The position numbers and the translations under genes are program-made. The notes beneath the pieces are model-generated. The model searched no databases and was not told the DNA's origin. It saw only the letters and a program-made list of their open reading frames with translations. Positions 44,838 to 52,733 of a stretch of 64,000 nt of DNA are shown here, piece by piece. The stretch is taken from positions 124,001-188,000 of the forward strand of contig NZ_BOOO01000036.1 in the NCBI RefSeq assembly GCF_016863275.1, in the 5' to 3' direction. Positions within the stretch are counted from its first letter, which is position 1; every line of letters begins with the position of its first letter. This DNA is from Planotetraspora mira (GTDB taxonomy: Bacteria; Actinomycetota; Actinomycetes; Streptosporangiales; Streptosporangiaceae).

Positions 44838-45961
44838 TGGCGGGTCGCCTCCTTGACGCGCTCACGGGAGAAGCGCCCGAAGTTGTAGTAGGCGGCGCAT
44901 GCTCCTTCGGAGGAGACCATGCAGGTGCCGATCGGCGTCTCCGGCGTGCAGGCGGTGCCGAAGACTTTGCACTCCCAGGGTTTGAGCACGCCCTTGAGCA
45001 CCTCGCCGCACTGGCAGGAGGTGGGGTCGGCGACGCGGCCGCCGGGGATCTGGAAGATCCGTTCCGCGTCGTAGCGGGCGTACTTGGCGCTCACCCTGAG
45101 CGCGGACTGGGAGATGAATCCGAGGCCGCGCCATTCGAAGTGGGGCCGCAACTCCATGACCTCGTTGATGGCGGCCAGGGCCTTGGGGTTGCCGTCCCAG
45201 GGCACGACGCGGGCGTACTGGTTCTCCACTTCGCAACGGCGCTGCGCGAGTTGGGTGAGGATCTGGTGGACCGACTGCAGGACGTCGAGCGGTTCGAATC
45301 CGGCCACGACGATGGGCTTGCCGTAGTCGCGGGCGATGAACCGGTACGGCCGGCAGCCGATGACGGTGGAGACGTGGCCGGGGCCGATGAAGGCGTCCAG
45401 GCGCAGGTCGGGCGAGTCGAGGATGGCCTTGATGGCGGGGATGATCGTGACGTGGTTGCAGAAGACCGAGAAGTTGTCGACGCCGTCGGCCTTGGCCCGC
45501 AGGACGGTCATGGCGGTCGACGGTGCGGTCGTCTCGAAGCCGATGGCCATGAAGACGACGCGTTTGGACGGGTTCTGCTTGGCGATCTTCAGGGCGTCGA
45601 GCGGTGAGTAGACCATGCGGATGTCGGCGCCGCGCGCCTTGGCGTCGAGGAACGAGCCCTTGCCGCCGGGGACGCGCATCATGTCGCCGAACGACGTCAT
45701 GATGACGTCGGGCTGCGCGGCGATGTGGATGGCGTCGTCGACCCGTCCCATCGGGATGACGCAGACGGGACATCCGGGTCCGTGGACGAGCGTGACCGCT
45801 TCGGGCAGGTAGTCCTCGATGCCGTGCTTGTAGATCGTGTGGGTGTGGCCGCCGCAGACCTCCATGAACTTGTAGGAACGGCCGGGTTCGCAGAGCGCGG
45901 TGATCCGGGCGGCCAGTGCTCTGGCCGTGTCGGCGTCGCGGTATTCGTCGACGAAGCGCAT
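44834..45961 (-). CDS. hypD: Hydrogenase maturation protein HypD
   Basis: 375 aa. HypD is the iron-sulfur scaffold that, with HypC, builds Fe(CN)2CO. Conserved Cys motifs are seen: MEVCGGHTHTIYKHGI near residue 38, LVHGPGCPVCVIP near 67, and the [4Fe-4S] ligands toward the C-terminus (CQCGEVLKGVLKPWECKVFGTACTPE). Length is normal. Start ATG 45961 lies 7 nt after the hypC stop. It is the central partner of HypC and HypE here. Confidence 0.97.
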   Translation of the reverse strand: MRFVDEYRDADTARALAARITALCEPGRSYKFMEVCGGHTHTIYKHGIEDYLPEAVTLVHGPGCPVCVIPMGRVDDAIHIAAQPDVIMTSFGDMMRVPGGKGSFLDAKARGADIRMVYSPLDALKIAKQNPSKRVVFMAIGFETTAPSTAMTVLRAKADGVDNFSVFCNHVTIIPAIKAILDSPDLRLDAFIGPGHVSTVIGCRPYRFIARDYGKPIVVAGFEPLDVLQSVHQILTQLAQRRCEVENQYARVVPWDGNPKALAAINEVMELRPHFEWRGLGFISQSALRVSAKYARYDAERIFQIPGGRVADPTSCQCGEVLKGVLKPWECKVFGTACTPETPIGTCMVSSEGACAAYYNFGRFSRERVKEATRQ

Positions 45962-45968
45962 TCAGGTG

Positions 45969-46247
45969 TCACCCCTGTTCGATCATGGATTCTCGGAGCG
46001 CCGCGATCTCGTCGTCGTAGGCCTGGCCGATGCTCTCGAGGAAGTCGAGAGCGGCCTTGGCCTCGGTCTCGTCGATCTTGGACAGGGCGAAGCCGACGTG
46101 GATGAGGATCCAGTCGCCGGGTGCGACGGTCTCGTCCTCGAGCAGGCCGATGTTGATCGCGCGCCGTACGCCGCTGACGGCGACCATGGCGAGGTCGGGA
46201 CGGTCATTCAGGATTTCCACGATCTCGCCGGGGATTCCCAGGCACAT
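45969..46247 (-). CDS. hypC: Hydrogenase assembly chaperone HypC
   Basis: 92 aa. N-terminal MCLGIPGEIVEI has the essential Cys2 (after Met removal) that carries the Fe(CN)2CO unit with HypD and hands it to the large subunit. The body GDWILIHVGFALSKIDETEA is the usual beta-barrel end. Start ATG 46247 lies inside the end of hypA, a 44-bp overlap, and hypD follows by 7 nt. Confidence 0.96.
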   Translation of the reverse strand: MCLGIPGEIVEILNDRPDLAMVAVSGVRRAINIGLLEDETVAPGDWILIHVGFALSKIDETEAKAALDFLESIGQAYDDEIAALRESMIEQG

Positions 46248-46587
46248 GGGTGGCCTCCGCCATCTCAATGGATTCGAGGATGAGGTCGTCGCCGCCCTCG
46301 GTGTCGATGTCCGCGCCGCCACAGCCCGGGCATGTGACGAACGGGTCGTGTGAGGTCGTCGTCTGACCGCAGGACCGGCAGGTCAGCCTGGCCGGGACGA
46401 TGACCAGGTCCACGCGGGCGCCCTCGGCGGCCGATCCCTCGGCGACCATGGCGAACGCCTGGTTGATCGCGGGCTCGGTGATGCGCAGCAGCGCTCCGGC
46501 GCGTACGCGTGCCTGCCGGACGCGACGGCCGGCGGCGCGTTGCTCGACCGCGGAGAGGATGGCTTCGGCGATTCCGAACTCGTGCAT
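46204..46587 (-). CDS. hypA: Hydrogenase nickel-insertion protein HypA
   Basis: 127 aa. N-terminal MHEFGIAEAIL provides the Met1-His2-Glu3 nickel site. The zinc-binding loop has two CxxC pairs, CRSCGQ and CPGCGG, at about residues 70-93. The C-terminal tail is 25 residues longer than usual because of the overlap with hypC. Start ATG 46587. HypB, its usual GTPase partner, is absent from the window. Confidence 0.94.
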   Translation of the reverse strand: MHEFGIAEAILSAVEQRAAGRRVRQARVRAGALLRITEPAINQAFAMVAEGSAAEGARVDLVIVPARLTCRSCGQTTTSHDPFVTCPGCGGADIDTEGGDDLILESIEMAEATHVPGNPRRDRGNPE

Positions 46588-46615
46588 GTCGTGCCTTCCT
46601 GGTCGGCGACGGGTC

Positions 46616-46720
46616 TCACATCTTGCGGATCTCCATGTAGCGCCTCAGGTCGGGCATCGCCCGGTAGACCATGACTCCGACGGTGACGACGGCGGCGCCG
46701 ATGACGAGTCGTCTCAACAT
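46616..46720 (-). CDS. DUF6893-type 34-residue membrane protein
   Basis: 34 aa: a short hydrophobic helix (LVIGAAVVTVGVMVYRA) then a basic tail (MPDLRRYMEIRKM). GAGGAG lies 3-8 nt before ATG 46720. The start overlaps the protease gene end by ATGTTGA. It matches the pattern of the small DUF6893 proteins that occur in actinobacterial hydrogenase operons. Probably a membrane anchor or a small regulator. Confidence 0.75.
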   Translation of the reverse strand: MLRRLVIGAAVVTVGVMVYRAMPDLRRYMEIRKM

Positions 46721-47238
46721 GTCCGCTCCTCTTGCTGGGCAGGTGGGTGGGCGGGTGCGTGGTCGTGGTGGCCGGCGTTGATGTGCTGTTCGATGAGGTC
46801 GGCGACGACGGACGCGGCCTTGGGCACGGCGTCGGCGACGGGTGGGGTGAGCTCCATGCCGGGTGAGGTGTCGGCGGGTTCGCAGCCGACGATCAGCACC
46901 TGGCCCGCTCCCCCGCCGAAGGTGCCGGCCAGGGCGAGCACGGTTTCCGGTGTCAGGGCGTGGGCGTCGACGAAGGCCGCCCCGCGCTGCTGGTCAGGTG
47001 GGGGTTCGAGCACGTAGACGGTGCCGGGTGCGCCGCCGCGGGCGGTGGCGTCGACCAGGATGGTGAGGTCGTAGCCGCCGCCGGTGAGCTCGTAGGCGAG
47101 GTGGATGCCGCGGATGCCGAAGTCGGCGACCCGCGCCTGCTCGGGCAGGTCGACGTCGGCCAGGTGCCTGGCGACGGCGACGCCGAACCCGTCGTCGCGC
47201 AGGAAGATGTTGCCCACTCCCGCGACCAGGATCTTCAT
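46714..47238 (-). CDS. [NiFe]-hydrogenase maturation protease
   Basis: 174 aa, HyaD/HupD/HycI fold. VGVGNIFLRDDGFG (here VAGVGNIFLRDDGFG) bears the nickel-binding Asp/Glu region, the second metal Asp is in ILVDATARGG, and a later DAHALTPETVLAL takes the usual His position. It clips the C-terminal tail of the large subunit after nickel insertion. Start ATG 47238 overlaps the upstream gene by ATGA. The C-terminus is extended by a His/Pro-rich tail (INAGHHDHAPAHPPAQQ). Confidence 0.93.
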   Translation of the reverse strand: MKILVAGVGNIFLRDDGFGVAVARHLADVDLPEQARVADFGIRGIHLAYELTGGGYDLTILVDATARGGAPGTVYVLEPPPDQQRGAAFVDAHALTPETVLALAGTFGGGAGQVLIVGCEPADTSPGMELTPPVADAVPKAASVVADLIEQHINAGHHDHAPAHPPAQQEERTC

Positions 47239-48794
47239 GGGTGCGCCTCCTCGTCGCCGAGCGGCTCCACCTCGTCGGGTGCGAAGTAGAGGAAACGCCC
47301 TTGGGTTCGTTGCAGGTCAGCGGCCGGGTCGTCGGCGAGGGTGACCGCCAGGTGACGGGATCCGTCCACGTCGAGGAACACCGCCTCGACGTGGGCGACC
47401 TTCCCGGTGAGGAACATGTCGTGGGCGTCGGCGCGGCGTTTGCCGGGATTGAGGCGGACGCGGCTGCCCTTGGCGAGCGGGACTCCGGAGACGGTGACGG
47501 TGTCGGTCTCCGGAGACACGCGCGCATCGGTGCCGGGGTCCCACCACGGCGTGCCGGGAGCCGCACCGGGAACGCCCGGGTCCGCGGCATGACCGTTCGC
47601 GAGGCCGCCGGCCGGTCCGGGGACACCAGGAACCCCGGGGAGACCGGGGGCACCGTCGGGGCCGGAAACACCGGAAACACCACGAACGCCGGAGAAGCCG
47701 GGGAAGCCCGCCAGGGCCGGACCGCCGGGCCCCGCCGTGGCGGGGGCGCCGGGAGCGGCGGGATGCGACGGCGCGCCGAGGTACCTGATGACGCCGTGCA
47801 GCCGCTCGACCAGTTCCGGGGGCAACTCCCGCGCCCTGCGGAGGATCTCGGCCGCTCGCGGGTCGGTCGCCGCCGCCTCCCGCGTCTCCTCGTCGGTCAG
47901 TGTGATCGCCCGCAGGTGGAGCATCTCGTCGATCTCGGTCGAGTCGAACATGTCGCCCTGGCTCTCCGGGGCGATGTCCGGGTAGTCGTAGAGGATGATC
48001 GGCGAGGACAACATCAGCGAACGGTCGCCGGGCTCGCCGACCAGGACCGGCCAGACATGCTGGTTCCTGCAGCCGTCGACGGCGGGGCCCGCCCATTCCG
48101 GTGGGTCGATCAGGGAGACGAACCCTCCCCGGGTGGTTCCGATGAGCAGGTGCGCCGCGATCAGCGACCGGCGCAGCGCCTCCTCGCGAGGCGCCCCCGG
48201 CTCGTCCCAGGAGCTCGTGTTCCTCGTCTCGATGTGAAGTTTGATCAGGCCGTACGGCCCGGCCTGCCGCGTCGCGGAGACGCGGAGCCTGGCGTCGAGG
48301 GGCTGCTGCTGCGACACCACCCGGCCCAGAGGTTCGCCCGCCGGCGACAGGATCGGCTCGGCCGTCCTGCCCCCGGCGACCTGGACCTCGACGGAGTGTT
48401 CTTCGGTGAGGAGGTCGCGCAGCGGGAGGACGGCCTCCGCCTCACGCTCGGTCGCGTCGTCGAAGCCGAGGTACACGGTCTCGCCGCTGGTCAGCTCGGG
48501 CACGGCCCGGTAGCCGCCGTCGCCGGTCAGCTCCTCGACGGTGCGGGACCTGATGTGGAGGAACCGCAGGCGCAGGTGGACGTCGGCGTCCTCGGCGTCG
48601 CCGCCGGCCTCGAGGAGACACTCGGTCACGCTCCTGGACGGCTCGGCGGTGGCCGAGTAGCCGTTCGGGACGAGCACGCCGAACTGCCAGCGGAGCTGGT
48701 TCTTGGCCGCCGAGGCGCGATACGGGTAGAGCAGGTAGCCCTCGTACAGGACGGCGTCGGCCACCCGCCGGGCGATGTCCATGGGGACGCTCAC
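47235..48794 (-). CDS. Hydrogenase-cluster protein with collagen-like segment, unknown function
   Basis: 519 aa. Start GTG 48794 overlaps the DUF6084 stop (GTGA) and has AAGGAGG. The first 345 residues form a soluble domain of strands and helices (DIARRVADAVLYEGYLLYPYR; FVSLIDPPEWAGPAV; ILYDYPDIAPESQGDMFDSTEIDEML). Residues 363-398 are about 12 unbroken Gly-X-Y triplets. The last 70 residues (GKVAHVEAVFLDVDGSRHLAVTLADDP, then FLYFAPDEVEPL) form a small domain seen near such hydrogenases. No enzyme motif is visible. Its place in the operon suggests assembly or electron transfer of the hydrogenase. Confidence 0.75.
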   Translation of the reverse strand: MSVPMDIARRVADAVLYEGYLLYPYRASAAKNQLRWQFGVLVPNGYSATAEPSRSVTECLLEAGGDAEDADVHLRLRFLHIRSRTVEELTGDGGYRAVPELTSGETVYLGFDDATEREAEAVLPLRDLLTEEHSVEVQVAGGRTAEPILSPAGEPLGRVVSQQQPLDARLRVSATRQAGPYGLIKLHIETRNTSSWDEPGAPREEALRRSLIAAHLLIGTTRGGFVSLIDPPEWAGPAVDGCRNQHVWPVLVGEPGDRSLMLSSPIILYDYPDIAPESQGDMFDSTEIDEMLHLRAITLTDEETREAAATDPRAAEILRRARELPPELVERLHGVIRYLGAPSHPAAPGAPATAGPGGPALAGFPGFSGVRGVSGVSGPDGAPGLPGVPGVPGPAGGLANGHAADPGVPGAAPGTPWWDPGTDARVSPETDTVTVSGVPLAKGSRVRLNPGKRRADAHDMFLTGKVAHVEAVFLDVDGSRHLAVTLADDPAADLQRTQGRFLYFAPDEVEPLGDEEAHP

Positions 48795-49435
48795 TTCTGG
48801 GCCTCCTTGAGTCCCCGGGCCTCGCCCAGAAGCATGTCGATGGCGTCGTCCCAGGTGGGAACGGCGTGTTCGGATTTGTAGCGGTGGAGCGCCCGCAGGG
48901 TGTCCCGCCGCAACAGCAGCCAGCCGGAGCCGGGGAAGTAGCGGTCCATAAGTTCGCGCCACACCGCGACCGGCAGCCGATGGCGGCTCTCGCAGTGCCA
49001 GGGCACCTGCCGTACGGTGAAACCGCTCTCGGTCCGGACGAAAACGGTGCCGCTGAACAGCAGGATGAGCGGGATCTCGCCGTCGTCGAGCGCGGCGAAG
49101 TACTTCCCGGCGGCGACTTCCAGGTCGTAGGTGAACGGCACCTGCAGGTCGATCTCGGTGGAGCCTTCGAAGCCGGGGACCATGACGGAGACGCCGGCGA
49201 GGTGGAGGGGTTTGAGGGTCTCCCCCCAGCGGGACGGCTCTCCGAACAGGTCGCCGAGCAGCGCGGCTTCGGCGGGGCCGTACCTCCTGCGTTGCGGCTC
49301 GATGCGGATCTGGCAGTGCAGCAGGATGGCGTGCACCGGTGAGGGGTCGGTGATCCGCAGGCGGAAGTCCATGGTGGGCGAGGCCGCGTACGGCTCCGGC
49401 CGTGCGCCAAGGCAGTCGAACCGCGGCTCGCTCAC
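48791..49435 (-). CDS. DUF6084-type hydrogenase-cluster protein
   Basis: 214 aa. Start GTG 49435 overlaps the previous stop (GTGA). The pattern RLRITDPSPVHAILLHCQIRIEPQRRRYG, then VPFTYDLEVAAGKYFAALDDGEIPLILLFSGTVF and WHCESRHRLPVAVWRELMDRYFPGSGWLLL fits the DUF6084 family known only beside actinobacterial group 1h hydrogenases. Looks like a beta-sandwich. No catalytic motif. Partner of the following 519-residue protein by coupling. Confidence 0.8.
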   Translation of the reverse strand: MSEPRFDCLGARPEPYAASPTMDFRLRITDPSPVHAILLHCQIRIEPQRRRYGPAEAALLGDLFGEPSRWGETLKPLHLAGVSVMVPGFEGSTEIDLQVPFTYDLEVAAGKYFAALDDGEIPLILLFSGTVFVRTESGFTVRQVPWHCESRHRLPVAVWRELMDRYFPGSGWLLLRRDTLRALHRYKSEHAVPTWDDAIDMLLGEARGLKEAQK

Positions 49436-50211
49436 CAGCGCCCGCCTCCCCCGTCGCCGCCGCCCGGTCCGTACGGCACGGCCGTGCCTCGCCGTACGAG
49501 TTCGGCGAAGAAGCCGTCGATGGCGGCCCAGGCTTCCTCGCCTCCGCTGAACCCTTTCCAGTGCAGCCGGACGAGGCCGACCAGTTCGTAGCAGGCGGAG
49601 ATCGGCACGAGGTGGCAGACGAAGGCTCCCGTGCGGTCGGTGCCGGCGCCGCGGTCGACGAGCAACGCCTCGACGTCGGGCTCCGCCCCGGGAAGCTCGG
49701 GGTTGGCCGCGAGGATCCGCTCCCAGGCCGGGATCGGGAGCAGTGATTCGGTGGCGCCGGCGGGGCTGGGATAGAACGCGACGGCGTGGCCGAGCGCGGA
49801 GTTGTGGAAGAAGAACGCGGTGCGGACCGGGATCTGCAGTTCGTCCCAGTCGGTGGCCGACATGCGGAACTCCGGGGCGTGCAGGTAGCGGCGCGGCACG
49901 GCGCGGTAGCGGCCCTGCGCGGCGGGTGCGAAGAGCAGGTGGCAGCCGGGGCAGGCACACAGCAGTGCCCTGTCGTCCATGTCGACGACGTGGCCGTGGT
50001 CCTCCCCGACGGGTTCGGAGCACAGCTCACACCGTGTGCCCTCCGCGGGGCGCCGCGCCGTTCCCGGACCGGCGGCCGGGGACACCTGTGCCCCCGCCGC
50101 CGGGTGAGCCTGCTGATGGGCGCGCTGATGGTCAGGATGGTGGTCGAGATGGTGGTCCTGGTGGGTTCGCTGCGGCGGTTCGCGGAACCGGCGCAGCCCG
50201 CTCCCCGTCAC
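49432..50211 (-). CDS. DUF5947-type hydrogenase-cluster protein
   Basis: 259 aa from GTG 50211, overlapping the NifU-like stop (GTGA). A His-rich N-terminus (HQDHHLDHHPDHQRAHQQAH) could hold metal ions. CELCSEPVGEDHGHVVDMDDRALLCACPGCHLLFAP carries two CxxC-type pairs, like a zinc ribbon or rubredoxin-like site. The rest (AFFFHNSALGHAVAFYPSPAG, WKGFSGGEEAWAAIDGFF) is family-typical. Likely a metal or iron-sulfur assembly factor for the hydrogenase. Confidence 0.82.
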   Translation of the reverse strand: MTGSGLRRFREPPQRTHQDHHLDHHPDHQRAHQQAHPAAGAQVSPAAGPGTARRPAEGTRCELCSEPVGEDHGHVVDMDDRALLCACPGCHLLFAPAAQGRYRAVPRRYLHAPEFRMSATDWDELQIPVRTAFFFHNSALGHAVAFYPSPAGATESLLPIPAWERILAANPELPGAEPDVEALLVDRGAGTDRTGAFVCHLVPISACYELVGLVRLHWKGFSGGEEAWAAIDGFFAELVRRGTAVPYGPGGGDGGGGRW

Positions 50212-50891
50212 GAGATCTCCTCCGGCACCGGGCAGGGCCCCGGCGGGCGCCGCTGGATCTGCAGCAGCGGCCGGCCCGCGCCATGCCCGTTCGACGGTTC
50301 GGACGCGGTGCCATGGTGGTGATCGTGGCGCCCGGCGCGGCCGTCGATGCCGTCGTCGTGGTCGAGTCCTTCGACGTCGACCCTGGTCACCTCGGGGGCC
50401 GCGCGCGTGATGGCCCGCTCGATGGCGCCGGTCACGGTCAGCCGCGAGGACGGGCAGCCGTGACAGGTTCCTTCGAGCCGCAGCCGCACCACCCCGGAGG
50501 GATCGACCCCGACCAGTTCCACTCCCCCGTCGTGCAGCCCGAGATGCGGCCGGACCTCCTCCAGCGCGCCCAGCACCCGGTCGGCCGTCCCCAGCGGATG
50601 CAGGTCGTGCACGATGAGCAGGCCGGAGACGAGGTCGTCGGTGGTGAGCCGGTGCAGGACCTCGGCGGCCTCGGCCCCGGTGACGGTCCGCATGACACGC
50701 TCGAGGGCCTCGCCGTACAGGCCGACGAGGACCCGGACGAGTTCCTCGGCCTTCGACCGCGTGCCGTGCGGGCCGAGTTCGGCGAGTTCGGCGATGAGCG
50801 CCTCGACCCGGGCCCCCGCCTCGTGGACGTCCGCCATAGGCCCGTCAAAGGCCGCGCCGGCCCTGGTGTTGTGGTCGCTGGCTTCGGGCAT
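50208..50891 (-). CDS. NifU-like protein with C-terminal Fe-S scaffold domain
   Basis: 227 aa. The region LEEVRPHLGLHDGGVELVGV with LEGTCHGCPSSRLTVTGAIERAI is the NifU C-terminal domain, with the CxxC that binds a transient [4Fe-4S] cluster. A helical N-terminal 110 residues and a His-rich tail (HDDGIDGRAGRHDHHHG) flank it. It probably supplies clusters to the small subunit. Start ATG 50891; it lies 53 nt after hhyL. Confidence 0.9.
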   Translation of the reverse strand: MPEASDHNTRAGAAFDGPMADVHEAGARVEALIAELAELGPHGTRSKAEELVRVLVGLYGEALERVMRTVTGAEAAEVLHRLTTDDLVSGLLIVHDLHPLGTADRVLGALEEVRPHLGLHDGGVELVGVDPSGVVRLRLEGTCHGCPSSRLTVTGAIERAITRAAPEVTRVDVEGLDHDDGIDGRAGRHDHHHGTASEPSNGHGAGRPLLQIQRRPPGPCPVPEEIS

Positions 50892-50944
50892 CTGCCCCGG
50901 GTTCCTTTCCGTCAGTCGGTCGTCAGCCGGTCACCGGGGGCCGG

Positions 50945-52732
50945 TCACGGCGCGGTGAAGGCGTGGGGGCTGTGCAGCGTGCGCAGCAGCTTTCCTTCGC
51001 CGAGGTACATGTGCACGCCGCAGGGCAGGCACGGATCGAAGCTGCGGATGGCGCGCATGATGTCGATGCCCTTGAAGTTCTCCGGGGAGTTCTCCTCGAA
51101 GATGGGCGTGTTCTGCACCGCGTCCTCGTACGGCCCGGGCGTGCCGTAGCTGTCGCGGACGCTGGCGTTCCACGGCGTCGGCGGGTAGGGGTGGTAGTTG
51201 GCGATCTTGCCGTTCCTGATGACCATGTGGTGGGACAGGACGCCGCGGACGGCCTCGGTGAAGCCGCAGCTGATCGCCTCGTCGGGAACGGTGAACGGCT
51301 CCCAGGTCTGCGTACGGCCCTGCCGCACCTCGTTGAGCCCCTGCTCGGCGAAGTGGAGCGCGCAGGCCGCGACGTAGGCCTGGAAGTAGGAACGCGCGCG
51401 ATTGCGTTCGAGGGCGTTGGACAGCGGCTCACCCTTGTGCGTCGGGATCTTCCACTCGAACGTCTTCTCCGGCTTGGTGGCCGTCCGCGGGAGGTTGATC
51501 AGCACACTGTGCCCGGTGGCCTTGACGTAGCCGATGTCGACGAGCCCGTTGAGCGCCGTCGACCACAGCCGCGCGATGGGTCCGCCGCCGGTGTCGAGGG
51601 CGAGCATGTCCTTCCCGTCGAACCAGCGGGGTGACATGACCCAGCTGTACTTGTCGGTGAAGTCGCGTTTCTGCGGCCGCGGGATGGTGTGCTGGTTCCA
51701 CGGATGGCGGATGTCGACGGGGTTGCCGAGCGGGTCGTGGGTGACGAACGGGTCGGTGGCGCCCACCCAGTCGTCGTAGTAGGAACTGCCGAGCAGGATG
51801 CGGATGCCGAGGTTGATGTCGACGAGGTCGTTGGTGACCAGCCGCCCGTCGACGATGACGCCCGGCGTGACGAACATCTTCCGGCCCCAGTCGCCCATGT
51901 TCTCGTAGGTGAAGTCGCAGTGGTCGGGGTCGTTGAGGCTTCCCCAGCAGCCGAGCAGGACGCGGCGGCGGCCGACGTTCTCGTAGCCGGGCAGCGCGTC
52001 GTAGAAGAAGTCGAACAGGTCGTCGTGCATCGGCACGACCCGCTTCATGAACTCGACGTAGCGCATCAGCCGGGTCATGTAGTCGGTGAACAACTGCACG
52101 GTCGCGACCGTGCCGACCCCGCCCGGGTAGAGGGTGGAGGGATGCACGTGCCTGCCCTCCATCAGGCAGAACATCTCGCGGGTGAGGCGGCTCATCGCCA
52201 GCGCCTCGCGGTAGAAGTCCCCCTCCAGGGGGTTGAGCGAGCGCATGATGTCGGCGATCGTCTTGTAGCCGTGGTCTCCGGCGTGCGGCGCCTCGGTCCG
52301 CTCGGCCTTGGCCAGGACCCCGGGGTTGGTCTCGCGGACCATCTTCTCGCAGTAGTCCACCCCCACCAGGTTCTCCTGGTAGATGTTGTGGTCGAACATG
52401 TATTCGGCGGCCTCGCCGCAGTTGATGATCCATTCGGCGAGGGCCGGTGGGCGTACGCCGTAGGCCATGTTCTGCGCGTAGACCGAGCAGGTGGCGTGGT
52501 TGTCGCCGCAGATGCCGCAGATCCTGCTGGTGATGAAGTGGGCGTCGCGGGGGTCCTTGCCCTTCATGAAGATGCTGTAGCCGCGGAAGATGGACGAGGT
52601 GCTGTAGCACTCGGCCACCTGCCGGTTGGCGAAGTCGATCTTGCAGTAGACGCCGAGACTGCCGACGATCCTGGTGATGGGATCCCAGGCCATCTCGACC
52701 AGCTCACGGCCTTGCTCCGATGAGGTCGTCAT
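50945..52732 (-). CDS. hhyL: [NiFe] hydrogenase large subunit, group 1h type
   Basis: 595 aa. Catalytic nickel-iron subunit. N-terminal L1 motif RICGICGDNH (Cys72, Cys75) and C-terminal L2 motif DPCLPCGVH (Cys568, Cys571) carry the four metal-binding Cys. The 21 residues after His574 are the tail removed by the protease. The L2 form DPCLPCGVHMY is typical of the high-affinity actinobacterial group. Start ATG 52732 follows the hhyS stop by 1 nt. Confidence 0.97.
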   Translation of the reverse strand: MTTSSEQGRELVEMAWDPITRIVGSLGVYCKIDFANRQVAECYSTSSIFRGYSIFMKGKDPRDAHFITSRICGICGDNHATCSVYAQNMAYGVRPPALAEWIINCGEAAEYMFDHNIYQENLVGVDYCEKMVRETNPGVLAKAERTEAPHAGDHGYKTIADIMRSLNPLEGDFYREALAMSRLTREMFCLMEGRHVHPSTLYPGGVGTVATVQLFTDYMTRLMRYVEFMKRVVPMHDDLFDFFYDALPGYENVGRRRVLLGCWGSLNDPDHCDFTYENMGDWGRKMFVTPGVIVDGRLVTNDLVDINLGIRILLGSSYYDDWVGATDPFVTHDPLGNPVDIRHPWNQHTIPRPQKRDFTDKYSWVMSPRWFDGKDMLALDTGGGPIARLWSTALNGLVDIGYVKATGHSVLINLPRTATKPEKTFEWKIPTHKGEPLSNALERNRARSYFQAYVAACALHFAEQGLNEVRQGRTQTWEPFTVPDEAISCGFTEAVRGVLSHHMVIRNGKIANYHPYPPTPWNASVRDSYGTPGPYEDAVQNTPIFEENSPENFKGIDIMRAIRSFDPCLPCGVHMYLGEGKLLRTLHSPHAFTAP

Positions 52733-52733
52733 G

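Noticed and set aside
47235-50030. One 931-residue protein covering the DUF6084 and DUF5947 region
   Set aside because: The upstream half is an out-of-frame reading of two clear genes. A GTG with AAGGAGG at 48794 marks the real start.
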